This document shows, piece after piece, positions 50,493 to 58,543 of a stretch of 64,000 nt of DNA. This DNA comes from Selenomonas sp. (GTDB lineage Bacteria > Bacillota_C > Negativicutes > Selenomonadales > Selenomonadaceae): NCBI RefSeq assembly GCF_024693525.1, contig NZ_JAILKR010000116.1, positions 1 to 64,000 of the forward strand, read 5' to 3'. Made by a program: the position numbers and the translations under genes. Positions within the stretch are counted from its first letter, which is position 1; the number at the start of each line of letters is the position of its first letter. The notes beneath the pieces are model-generated. The model worked only from the letters and a program-made list of their open reading frames with translations, was not told the DNA's origin and ran no database searches.

Positions 50493-51093
50493 CGGCTGCC
50501 GCCTCCTCTCGTTCGTCATTGGTCGCCCATAGCACCAGACGTCCCTCGTCGGCCGCCTGCCGAGCCTCACGCAGCACCAGTTCTCGACCAACTGCATCAA
50601 GATTCGCCCCGGGTTCATCGAGCAGCCAGATATCCGCCTCTGCGGCCAAAAGTGCCGCCAGCTTCAAACGCTGGCGCATGCCGGTCGAAAACTCTCCCGT
50701 AACGGTTGTCGCCACGGCCTGATCCCGCAAACCTACGCGTGCCAGCAGCACCTGAAACTTTATCTCCGTCAGCTCTATGCCCCGAAGCCCCAGCAGGAAA
50801 GCGAGATTCTCCCGCGCCGTCAGTCGTGGATAGAATCTTAGCTCGGGCGTTACCATCGCTAGACGGGTGCGCAGCTCTGCCCGCCGCAGCTCTCGCGCAT
50901 CCTCCACAACACTTACGCGGCCAGCCGCTGGCAGCATGAAATGCGCCGCTAACTTCAGCAGCGTCGACTTGCCACTGCCATTCTGTCCGGTCACGGCCGT
51001 AATCGTACCGCTTCGCAGCTCGGCGTTGATGTCCTGAAAGATTGTTCGGCCGTAAAACGACTGGGTAACCGCTTCAAACTTTATCGTTATCAT
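50464..51093 (-). CDS. ccmA: Cytochrome c maturation ABC ATPase CcmA
   Basis: 209 residues. ABC ATPase: Walker A GQNGSGKST (about residues 36-44), a degenerate signature FSTGMRQRLKLA, Walker B WLLDEPGANLD and a switch His replaced by Asn (WATNDERE). This pattern fits CcmA, whose ATP hydrolysis drives CcmE recycling. It starts at ATG 51093, three bases after the Crp-type gene, and overlaps ccmB. The atypical signature may be tolerated because CcmA is not a classical transporter. Confidence 0.88.
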   Translation of the reverse strand: MITIKFEAVTQSFYGRTIFQDINAELRSGTITAVTGQNGSGKSTLLKLAAHFMLPAAGRVSVVEDARELRRAELRTRLAMVTPELRFYPRLTARENLAFLLGLRGIELTEIKFQVLLARVGLRDQAVATTVTGEFSTGMRQRLKLAALLAAEADIWLLDEPGANLDAVGRELVLREARQAADEGRLVLWATNDEREEAAADAAIHLAGH

Positions 51094-51096
51094 GAT

Positions 51097-51777
51097 TCAA
51101 CACCCAATCTTATCTTTGTTGAGCTGCAGCCAGTCCTCACCGACCGTCAGCATGCCCTCAGTCTTCATCGCCGCAATCTCGCGCGTCAAGGCACTGCGGT
51201 TGCACTCGATTTCCTTGGCCAATTGTACGCGTCCCGGCACCTTGACCTGTTCACTCTGATAGCGCCCCTCACGCTGCAAAAGATAGAGAATCAGCCGTTC
51301 ACGCAAGGTTTTCTGCGATAAGAGTTCAATTTTTTCCATCATCATGACATTCTTGCGGCAAAACGCTTCTAATAGATTACGCATGACCATGCCATGCGTA
51401 TGTCCCAGCTTAGGGCCTGCTACCAAAAGCGACCGATACGACACCCAAAGCACGAGCACATCAGTCAACGCCTCAATCGACGTATTGTTATTGGACTGGA
51501 ATCGCGGCAGAATTGCTGACGCACTGCCCATCATCGCACCACGTTCCAATATGTGGCCAATCGATTCATTGCCAAAGCGATCCTCAGCAATAACCTGAGC
51601 CTTTCCCTCAACCATAACCCCTATATTGGCATTGGGCTCATAGGCTTTAAGAATCCGCGTTCCTTTTTCATAACGCTTGACCGCCGCCCCCGTACTCATA
51701 ATAAAGCGATCTACTTCCTCAGCGGAAACATCCCGAAACAAGGGCAGTTCCTGTAAATCCAAATGATAGATCTGCAT
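51097..51777 (-). CDS. Crp/Fnr-family regulator heading the ccm operon
   Basis: 226 residues. Beta-roll sensor (20-115), long dimer helix, winged helix-turn-helix near 175-205 (VQLAKEIECNRSALTREIAAM). No cysteine cluster for Fe-S is present. In the recognition helix the Crp/Fnr residues R-E-x-x-x-R read R-S-x-x-x-R, losing the Glu that contacts TGTGA, which agrees with the different operator GTTGC-N4-GCAAC at its own promoter. ATG 51777 follows GGAGGGG. ccmA starts 3 bases after its stop, so it is co-transcribed with ccmABCEF; nrfHA has the same operator. Likely senses nitrite, NO or haem; the ligand is unknown. Confidence 0.85.
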   Translation of the reverse strand: MQIYHLDLQELPLFRDVSAEEVDRFIMSTGAAVKRYEKGTRILKAYEPNANIGVMVEGKAQVIAEDRFGNESIGHILERGAMMGSASAILPRFQSNNNTSIEALTDVLVLWVSYRSLLVAGPKLGHTHGMVMRNLLEAFCRKNVMMMEKIELLSQKTLRERLILYLLQREGRYQSEQVKVPGRVQLAKEIECNRSALTREIAAMKTEGMLTVGEDWLQLNKDKIGC

Positions 51778-51817
51778 CCAATCCCCTCCAGAAAATCTTC
51801 CGTTTTTAACTGGCTTC

Positions 51818-51859
51818 ATTATATCATCGAAAGTCACATACATACGTTGCACAAGCAAC
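51818..51859 (-). promoter_or_regulatory. Promoter of the regulator-ccm operon with GTTGC-N4-GCAAC operator
   Basis: Perfect palindrome GTTGC-ACAA-GCAAC (51846-51859, centre 51852.5), exactly 29.5 bases before a perfect -10 TATAAT (51823-51818) on the minus strand. The position is that of a class II activator, suggesting the regulator activates its own operon. Confidence 0.75.
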
Positions 51860-51975
51860 CTATGTCAGGAATATTCGCTTCCCTCCCCCCAACCTCCTGC
51901 CTATATATTCATCAATAGCGCCAGTTGCTACAAACATTTTTTCATCCTCTCCCCATAACGCTCATCCATTCAGTC

Positions 51976-52016
51976 AAAAAAAAGCTCATCGGCACTTTCC
52001 TTAGCCAATGAGCTTT
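51976..52016 (-). terminator. Intrinsic terminator of hcp
   Basis: AAAGCTCAT-c-GGC (51981-51993) / GCC-a-ATGAGCTTT (52004-52016), followed on the minus strand by eight T. The 200-base gap between hcp and the ccm-operon promoter shows nothing else. Confidence 0.88.
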
Positions 52017-52061
52017 CTCTTTATTTTTTTATCGCAAATTTATCGCTAATGAAGCTGGGAA

Positions 52062-53696
52062 TCAGCCAATCATTTTCTTGATATCTTCTTCTACCGTCGT
52101 AATGCCGCCAATACCAAAGTTCTCAACCAGGACTTTCGCTACATTCGGGGACAGGAAGGCCGGCAGCGTTGGGCCGAGGTGAATATTCTTGACACCAAGG
52201 TGCAAGAGTGCCAACAGGACGATTACAGCTTTCTGCTCATACCAAGCAATGTTGTAGGCAATCGGCAACTCGTTAACATCATCAAGGCCGAATACTTCCT
52301 TGAGCTTGAGCGCGATGAGAGCCAGGCTATAGGAATCGTTGCACTGTCCGGCATCGAGAACCCGCGGGATACCGCCAATATCGCCGAGATTCATCTTGAT
52401 GTATTTATACTTGGCACAACCAGCCGTCAGGATAACCGTATCCTGCGGCAGCGCTTTGGCAAACTCCGCATAATAGTCGCGGGACTTCATGCGGCCATCG
52501 CAGCCAGCCATGACAACAAATTTCTTGATGGCACCAGACTTAACGGCTGCAACGACTTTATCAGCCACCGCAAATACCTGCTCATGGGCAAAGCCGCCGA
52601 CAATCTGTCCCTGCTCGAGCTCTTCCGGTGCTTCGCACTGCTTGGCCATTTCGATAATCGGACCGAAATCCTTCGTGCCATCAGCTTTAGCGGCAATATG
52701 CTGGCAGCCCGGCACCCCCGTTGCTCCCGTCGTAAACAAGCGGTCCTGATACGATGCCTTCGGCGGTACTACGCAGTTGGTGGTCATGAGAATCGGGCCA
52801 TGGAAGGCTTCGAATTCCTCTTTCTGTTTCCACCAAGCATTGCCGTAGTTGCCCGCAAAGTTCTCGTATTTCTTGAACTTCGGATAATAATGGGCCGGCA
52901 GCATCTCGCCATGGGTGTAGACATCCACCCCTGTGCCCTGAGTCTGCTCCAAAAGCATCTCCAAATCCTTGAGGTCATGTCCCGAAATCAGGATACCCGG
53001 ATTCTGGCGCACGCCAAGATCAACCTTGGTAAGTTCCGGATTCCCATAGGTCTCCGTATTTGCCTTATCCAAGAGGGCCATGCCATCGACGCCCCACTTA
53101 CCCGTTTCCAGCGTCAGCGCCGTCAAGTCGTCACCGGTCAAACTGTCATCGAGGAGTTTAGCCAGTGCCGACTGGGCAAATGCATCGATTGCTTCGTTTT
53201 CATACCCCAGCACATTGGCATGTTTCTGATAAGCTGCCAACCCCTTGAGGCCATAGGTGATAAGTTCACGCAGGCTGCGGATATCCTCATTTTCTGTTGC
53301 CAGGATACCGACCTTCGCGGCTTTGGCGTCAAACCCGTCTTCCGTATCATTCCAAAGGGCTGCCTCAGGCAGATTCTCACGGTTCGCGAGGCTTGCCAGC
53401 AATTCCATTTTAACGTCCAAAGTATTTTTGATGCGTTCTACGATTGCTTCACGGTCAAAATTAGCATTGGTAATCGTCACAAACAGATTCAGCGTAATCT
53501 GATGATTAACCTCTGCCGCCACTTTCTTCCCTTCAGCGCGCAGACGCGTCGTAACCGCAGCCAACCCCTTCGTCACATAAATCAAAAGGTCCTGCATCGC
53601 TGCCACTTCCGGCTTCTTGCCACAGACACCAACCTGCGTGCAGCCCTTGCAGCCTGCCGTCTCCTGGCACTGATAGCAAAACATCTTGTTCTCCAT
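52062..53696 (-). CDS. hcp: Hydroxylamine reductase / hybrid cluster protein
   Basis: 544 residues. The N-terminal motif [19 protein letters not shown] gives Cys7, 10, 19 and 25, the [4Fe-4S] site of the anaerobe class. The hybrid-cluster ligands follow in the C-terminal domains ([54 protein letters not shown]). Hcp removes nitric oxide and/or hydroxylamine formed during nitrite respiration. ATG 53696 follows AAGGAGAG. Monocistronic; no hcr reductase gene is adjacent. An Fnr-type box with correct spacing lies upstream. Confidence 0.95.
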   Translation of the reverse strand: MENKMFCYQCQETAGCKGCTQVGVCGKKPEVAAMQDLLIYVTKGLAAVTTRLRAEGKKVAAEVNHQITLNLFVTITNANFDREAIVERIKNTLDVKMELLASLANRENLPEAALWNDTEDGFDAKAAKVGILATENEDIRSLRELITYGLKGLAAYQKHANVLGYENEAIDAFAQSALAKLLDDSLTGDDLTALTLETGKWGVDGMALLDKANTETYGNPELTKVDLGVRQNPGILISGHDLKDLEMLLEQTQGTGVDVYTHGEMLPAHYYPKFKKYENFAGNYGNAWWKQKEEFEAFHGPILMTTNCVVPPKASYQDRLFTTGATGVPGCQHIAAKADGTKDFGPIIEMAKQCEAPEELEQGQIVGGFAHEQVFAVADKVVAAVKSGAIKKFVVMAGCDGRMKSRDYYAEFAKALPQDTVILTAGCAKYKYIKMNLGDIGGIPRVLDAGQCNDSYSLALIALKLKEVFGLDDVNELPIAYNIAWYEQKAVIVLLALLHLGVKNIHLGPTLPAFLSPNVAKVLVENFGIGGITTVEEDIKKMIG

Positions 53697-53774
53697 AAAA
53701 TATCTCTCCTTTTCCTCCGGTTACCTTCGGAACCATAATACCCAAACGAAGCTTGTCTCTTCTTGACAAGTTTC

Positions 53775-53817
53775 ATTATAGCGGAGCTATTCTCTCCAAG
53801 CTGTAACATTCGCTACA
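53775..53817 (-). promoter_or_regulatory. Fnr/HcpR-type box and promoter of hcp
   Basis: TGTAAC-ATTC-GCTACA (53802-53817, centre 53809.5), one mismatch from a perfect palindrome, lies exactly 29.5 bases before a perfect -10 TATAAT (53780-53775) on the minus strand. Confidence 0.7.
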
Positions 53818-53835
53818 CAGCTTTTTTTCCCAGTA

Positions 53836-53868
53836 CAAAAAAGGCCCTCTCCCGAAGAAGAAGGTCTT
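53836..53868 (-). terminator. Probable terminator of the repeat-protein gene
   Basis: AAGGCCCTCT (53841-53850) pairs imperfectly with AGAAGGTCTT (53859-53868), one wobble and one mismatch. The minus strand continues TTTTTTG. Confidence 0.65.
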
Positions 53869-53880
53869 AACTATTTTGTT

Positions 53881-54402
53881 TTACGCACCAATGTCGACTC
53901 TGCTGCCAGCTTGTTTCTGGAAATCCGCAAACTGCGTATAGGCTTTTTGGCGGGCCTGCATGATTTGTGCATTGATCTGCTGGAACCCACTCTTGCCAAG
54001 ATTGGTTTCCGTTCCAAAATTCGATACACGCGTGATGTCTGCTGTCGCTTTCATTCCCTTGGACAGGTTTTGAGCACCTTGTTCCGCATCGGCTTTGATT
54101 TGCTGCTGGAACTTACTGGACCCCAACTTGGTCTCATTGCCAAAGTTCGAAACTTCGTAATAAGACTTGCTGCGATCCATCAACATAGCAGTCTTGCTTT
54201 CCCCAATGTCGATTATCGTGGAGTTGGCACGCTGAAAAGCACTACTGCCTAATTTCGTCTCATTCCCAAAATTGGAAACCTTCGTATACGAAGCCGCTGC
54301 CTCACTATGCTCCTTCGCTGCCTGTTGTCCCCTCGCGGTTACCTCGCGGTTCATCTGAGGGAAACTGGTCAGCGTCGTGATGCTAACCGCCGATATACCC
54401 AT
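53881..54402 (-). CDS. Protein with three exact 42-residue repeats, unknown function
   Basis: 173 residues. Three copies of VSNFGxETxLGxSxFQ start at residues 42, 84 and 126, a period of exactly 42 residues: VSNFGNETKLGSSAFQ, VSNFGNETKLGSSKFQ and VSNFGTETNLGKSGFQ. The linkers are helical and poorly conserved. No signal peptide, membrane segment or cysteine. The N-terminus (GISAVSITTLTSFPQMNREV) is unlike the repeats. ATG 54402 follows GAGAGGGA. It stands alone between a chemoreceptor gene and hcp. I recognise no family; a repetitive structural or surface-associated role would be a guess. Confidence 0.75.
   Translation of the reverse strand: MGISAVSITTLTSFPQMNREVTARGQQAAKEHSEAAASYTKVSNFGNETKLGSSAFQRANSTIIDIGESKTAMLMDRSKSYYEVSNFGNETKLGSSKFQQQIKADAEQGAQNLSKGMKATADITRVSNFGTETNLGKSGFQQINAQIMQARQKAYTQFADFQKQAGSRVDIGA
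53902..54279 (-). repeat. Three tandem 126-bp coding units
   Basis: Units at 54279-54154, 54153-54028 and 54027-53902 each encode 42 residues beginning VSNFG. The 16-residue core is nearly identical at protein level while the rest has diverged, so this is an old in-frame duplication kept under selection. Confidence 0.85.
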
Positions 54403-54547
54403 GATTATCCCTCTCTTTCCTTGTACATTTCCTTAATCCATTATTCAATAGGTATATTTTTCTATCTATATTATAATATTACTTTCCTCGTTTTTCAACC
54501 GTTTTGTTATCCGTTTTAAATTGTTTTAATTTGTTTATATTTTTGAA

Positions 54548-54590
54548 AACGGGTCTTTCTCCCTGGCCAAGCCAAGAAAAAACACCCGTT
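54548..54590 (-). terminator. Probable terminator after the second tandem chemoreceptor gene
   Basis: AACGGGT (54548-54554) / ACCCGTT (54584-54590), with an inner TGGC/GCCA hairpin. The minus strand continues TTTCAAAA. Moderate quality. Confidence 0.6.
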
Positions 54591-54598
54591 AGAAGTTA

Positions 54599-56308
54599 TT
54601 AGAATTTGAATTTTGCCAGAGCTTCCTGCTGTTTCTGGGCAAGAACGGCTAACGAATCACTAGCCGAAGCGATTTCCTGCGCCGAAGCCGACTGTTCCTC
54701 CGTTGCCGCCGACACCGCCTGCATCTCCGATGCAACCTGATTGCTGTATTCACTGATGTTAGACACCTCAGTCGTGATAGCTGCCGACTCTGCTGCCATT
54801 GCCTCAACGGCTTCATCAACGGTCTGAATCTGCTGCGATACGCCATTAACCAAACCATTGATTTCTTCAAACATCGAGCGCAGGCCTTCCACCGAACGCG
54901 CACCAGCAACAACTGCTTCGCGGCCATTCCGCATCGAATCAACGGCATCCTCCGTATCGCGCTGGATGTCCTTGATAAGGCGGGCAATCTTTTCCGCCGA
55001 TTCCTGGGATTCATGCGCCAATTTGCTGACTTCTTCTGCCACTACCGTAAATCCACGGCCATGCTCACCAGCACGTGCCGCCTCGATAGCGGCATTAAGC
55101 GCCAACAGATTCGTCTGCTCAGCAATACCGGCCATGGTATCCACGATTTCTCCAATTTCCTTCGAGCGTTCGCCCAGACGGTCGACGACTTCTGCCGAAC
55201 CATTTACCGTTTTTTCTACACTGCGAATCTGTTCCACCGATTCACCAATAGCCACCGAGCCATCAGCAGCACGGCGAGCAGCCGATGCCGAGTTATCCGC
55301 CACTTTTGCCGACTGGGACTTGACATGGCTTACTGCCTGCTGAACCCGCTCTACAGACTCGTTGCTCTTAACCACAGCTTTCTGCTGGTCTTCCACCGAG
55401 TTCACGACATCCGAAGCCGACTGTGCTACCTGGGTAGAAGCCTGCGCTGCCTGATTGGAACTTGCCGTAAGTTCCTCAGAAGAAGCTGCCAGCTGCTCAG
55501 AAGACTCGCTGACATTACGCATAAGCTTCGTGAGTTCCCCACGCATCTGCGCCAGTGCTGTAAGCATCTGTCCCAATTCATCGCCACGATCTACAATGCT
55601 CTGGCCAGCCGTACGGAAGTCCCCATCACGCATCTTATGGCAGACAGCTACTGCTCTTCCCAAAGATTCCGTAATGTCACGGATGATGACAACCGAGAGG
55701 CCGCCCAAAATGGCAAACGCCACCAATACGAGAATCATAGAGAATGCAATCTGCTGACTGTTTCTAGCCTTGATATCATTGTTCAGGTTCTCTGCGTTTT
55801 CATCGGCCACCTGGCGCAAACCCTGCAAGCTCTTGAGCAGATCTTTTACCGTCGTATCCTCAATCTTTTTGTACGCTTTCCAAGCCTCATCCTGCTTGCC
55901 TTTAGCCACCAGATTTTTGACGTTCTGGACTTCCTTCATATACTTCGCCCACAAAGCCTCGGTATTGGGGATTTCCGCAGCTGCACGCTCAGACTGCATA
56001 CCGATAACTTTATACTTGGCCCAGTTCTCTTCGTATTTGTTGATACGCTCTGCCAAGGCATCTTCAATAGCCTTATCTTTCGGATCCAGGATATGTTTGA
56101 CGACATTCATCTGAACACCACGCATCAAGCTCATCTCCGAACCCATCCAGCGCGTAGCTTTCAATTTGCTGCTATACATGTCTTCGATATCATCGCTGGC
56201 CTTGCTCATTCCCCTATAGCTCGAAATGCCCAAAGCAGCCATGCCGATAATTCCTACCAGTACCAAGACGAGAATCTTGTACCCCATCTTAATGTCTTTC
56301 AATCTCAT
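54599..56308 (-). CDS. Methyl-accepting chemotaxis protein (tandem paralogue 2)
   Basis: 569 residues, exactly the same length as the neighbouring receptor upstream. TM1 ([20 protein letters not shown]) is at residues about 10-29, a four-helix-bundle sensor about 30-185 ([21 protein letters not shown]), then TM2, HAMP, and a signalling domain with tip [21 protein letters not shown] near residue 403. ATG 56308 ([11 protein letters not shown]) is chosen because it aligns with the paralogue; an upstream in-frame start lacks support. The two proteins are near-identical in the signalling region and diverge in the sensor, so they probably arose by duplication and now sense different ligands. Confidence 0.9.
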   Translation of the reverse strand: MRLKDIKMGYKILVLVLVGIIGMAALGISSYRGMSKASDDIEDMYSSKLKATRWMGSEMSLMRGVQMNVVKHILDPKDKAIEDALAERINKYEENWAKYKVIGMQSERAAAEIPNTEALWAKYMKEVQNVKNLVAKGKQDEAWKAYKKIEDTTVKDLLKSLQGLRQVADENAENLNNDIKARNSQQIAFSMILVLVAFAILGGLSVVIIRDITESLGRAVAVCHKMRDGDFRTAGQSIVDRGDELGQMLTALAQMRGELTKLMRNVSESSEQLAASSEELTASSNQAAQASTQVAQSASDVVNSVEDQQKAVVKSNESVERVQQAVSHVKSQSAKVADNSASAARRAADGSVAIGESVEQIRSVEKTVNGSAEVVDRLGERSKEIGEIVDTMAGIAEQTNLLALNAAIEAARAGEHGRGFTVVAEEVSKLAHESQESAEKIARLIKDIQRDTEDAVDSMRNGREAVVAGARSVEGLRSMFEEINGLVNGVSQQIQTVDEAVEAMAAESAAITTEVSNISEYSNQVASEMQAVSAATEEQSASAQEIASASDSLAVLAQKQQEALAKFKF

Positions 56309-56506
56309 TTTCTCACACGCCTTTCTGCAGTAGTCCGTACATCCCAACTCGTCCTCTGCCCCCTGTTAGTCCTGTTTTTTCCCAAAACAGTTGTATTGCC
56401 AATTTTAAAGGAAAACAAAAACGATTACAAGCGTAAACCTGTACAAAAGTCCTATTTTACCTATACGAAAAAGTTATATTCCTTATTACATATCTCTCTA
56501 ACGACA

Positions 56507-56546
56507 AAAAGCCATCACCTCATAGGCCTATGAGATGACGGCTTTT
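56507..56546 (-). terminator. Intrinsic terminator between tandem chemoreceptor genes
   Basis: AAAAGCC-a-TCA-c-CTCATAGG (56507-56526) pairs with CCTATGAG-a-TGA-c-GGCTTTT (56527-56546), with two single mismatches. The minus strand continues TTTTTG. Confidence 0.85.
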
Positions 56547-56562
56547 CTGCTATCTTATTCGT

Positions 56563-58272
56563 TTAAAATTTGAAATAGGACAAGGTTTCCTGCTGTTTCT
56601 GAGCCAGCACTGCCAGTGAATCACTAGCCGAGGCAATTTCCTCAGCCGAAGCGGACTGCTCTTCCGTTGCCGCCGATACAGCCTGCATCTCCGAAGATAC
56701 CTTATTGCTGTAACCGCTAATGTTATTTACCTCATCCATGATAGAGTTGGCTTCCTGCGTCATCGCATCAACAGCCTCATCAACCGTCTGAATCTGGTTA
56801 GATACGCCCTTGACCAACGTATTAATCTCATCAAACATCGTGCGCAGGTCTTCTACCGAACGGGCACCGGACACGACAGCCTCGCGGCCACTCTGCATCG
56901 ATTTGACAGCCGCTTCCGTATCCTGCTGAATTCCTTTGATGAGCTGTGCGATCTTTTCAGCCGATTCCTGGGATTCATGGGCCAGCTTACCAACTTCTTC
57001 TGCTACTACCGTAAAGCCACGGCCATGCTCACCAGCACGGGCAGCCTCAATGGCGGCATTAAGTGCCAAGAGATTCGTCTGCTCCGCAATGCCTGCCATG
57101 GTGTCGACGATTTCCCCGATTTCTCGGGAACGTACGCCCAAACGGTCAACGACTTCTGCCGAATCTTTTACCGTCTCTTCCGCACTCTTAATCTGCTCTA
57201 CCGAATCATCGATGGATACCGAACCAGCCTCTGCCCGTTCTGCAGCCGAAGCAGAATTATCAGCCACCTTGCGGGACTGCTCTTTGACATGGGCTACAGC
57301 ACTCTGAACTCTTGCCACCGATTCATTGCTGTTAGCAACAGCCTTCTGCTGATTTTCGACGGTATTCACCACATCACCAGCCGACTGCGCCACCTGCGTA
57401 GATGCCTGCGCTGCCTGATTGGAACTTGCCGTAAGCTCCTCCGAAGAAGCTGCCAGCTGCTCGGAAGACTCGCTGACACTACGCATGAGAGCATTGAGTT
57501 CCTTACGCATAGCAAACAGGGCATTAGCCATTGCCCCGAGCTCATCGCCACGGTCAACGTGATTTACCCCATCGGTGCGGAAATCACCTTTCTTCATCGC
57601 TTCGCAAATGACAACGCCGCGATGAAGCGACCCCGTGATATCGCGGATAATAATAGTAGCCAACCCCACCAGCAATGCCAGTGCCACCAAATTCACCATG
57701 AAAGAGAATTCGATATGTCTGGTATTGCTTTCCTTGATTTCGGTGTTGAGAATATCTGCATTATCATCAGCTACCTTGCGCAGAGCCTGCTGACTCTTGA
57801 GCAAATCTTCTGCCGTCGTCAGTTCAACCTTGCGAAAATGCTTCCAGGCCTCCTCTTTCTTGCCTTCCTTCACCAGGCGGCGTACTTCCTGCACCCCCTG
57901 CTTAAATTCATTCCACTTGGCTTCCGTATTCGGGATCTCCGCGGCAGCTTTGTCCGCCCGCATGCCCAGTGGCCGATATTCACTCCAGTAGCTTTCGTAC
58001 TTCTGGATGTTTACATCAATCGATTCCTCTACCTTGGCATCATTCGATTCTAAAATATATTCAACAGTGCTTACCTTGACGGCACGCATGAGACTGATTT
58101 CCGTTCCGAGCAAACGAGTGGCCTGCAATTTGCGACTATACATATTGTCGAGATCATCACTTGCCTTGCTCATTCCCTGGTAACTCGATAAACCGAGGGA
58201 TACCATACCAATGATACCGATAATTACCAGTACCATAATCTTGTAACCAATACGAACGTCTTTTAATCGCAT
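56563..58272 (-). CDS. Methyl-accepting chemotaxis protein (tandem paralogue 1)
   Basis: 569 residues. TM1 is about 10-29, a four-helix-bundle sensor about 30-185 ([21 protein letters not shown]), TM2 ([18 protein letters not shown]), HAMP, and a signalling domain with tip [21 protein letters not shown] near residue 403. Starts at ATG 58272 ([13 protein letters not shown]) behind AAGGCAGAGTGAAGGA. Own terminator downstream; TATAAT about 100 bases upstream. Same architecture and length as the downstream paralogue. Ligand unknown. Confidence 0.9.
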   Translation of the reverse strand: MRLKDVRIGYKIMVLVIIGIIGMVSLGLSSYQGMSKASDDLDNMYSRKLQATRLLGTEISLMRAVKVSTVEYILESNDAKVEESIDVNIQKYESYWSEYRPLGMRADKAAAEIPNTEAKWNEFKQGVQEVRRLVKEGKKEEAWKHFRKVELTTAEDLLKSQQALRKVADDNADILNTEIKESNTRHIEFSFMVNLVALALLVGLATIIIRDITGSLHRGVVICEAMKKGDFRTDGVNHVDRGDELGAMANALFAMRKELNALMRSVSESSEQLAASSEELTASSNQAAQASTQVAQSAGDVVNTVENQQKAVANSNESVARVQSAVAHVKEQSRKVADNSASAAERAEAGSVSIDDSVEQIKSAEETVKDSAEVVDRLGVRSREIGEIVDTMAGIAEQTNLLALNAAIEAARAGEHGRGFTVVAEEVGKLAHESQESAEKIAQLIKGIQQDTEAAVKSMQSGREAVVSGARSVEDLRTMFDEINTLVKGVSNQIQTVDEAVDAMTQEANSIMDEVNNISGYSNKVSSEMQAVSAATEEQSASAEEIASASDSLAVLAQKQQETLSYFKF

Positions 58273-58501
58273 TCCTTCACTCTGCCTTTCTCTTTACTAA
58301 CGATCTTCTTATCCCCAGGATCTTTTTCCTACATCCAATTGTTTTCACATTCCAAAAACAATACATCGTTCATTATACTCTGCACCAGCACCCCCCACAA
58401 TGTTATAATCCTACAATATTTAGGACTTTTGTCGGTAGGAATCTACATTACGCTATTCTGAAAACTATCACTTTTCTTATTGATGTTATTTATACTAAAA
58501 G
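58273..58501. other. AT-rich intergenic region, chemoreceptor promoter
   Basis: About 230 bases between the jetC terminator and the first tandem receptor. It holds a minus-strand TATAAT (about 58378-58373) and the small palindrome TCCTA-CAATATT-TAGGA near 58427-58443. No small gene, and no remnant of a jetD gene, is visible here. Confidence 0.4.
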
Positions 58502-58525
58502 AGGCATCCCATAAATGAGATGCCT
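58502..58525 (-). terminator. Intrinsic terminator of the jet operon
   Basis: AGGCATC (58502-58508) / GATGCCT (58519-58525) with an inner CAT/ATG pair; the minus strand continues CTTTTAG. It sits 19 bases after the jetC stop, so the operon ends with jetC. Confidence 0.75.
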
Positions 58526-58543
58526 TAAACGCCTTGATTTTTT

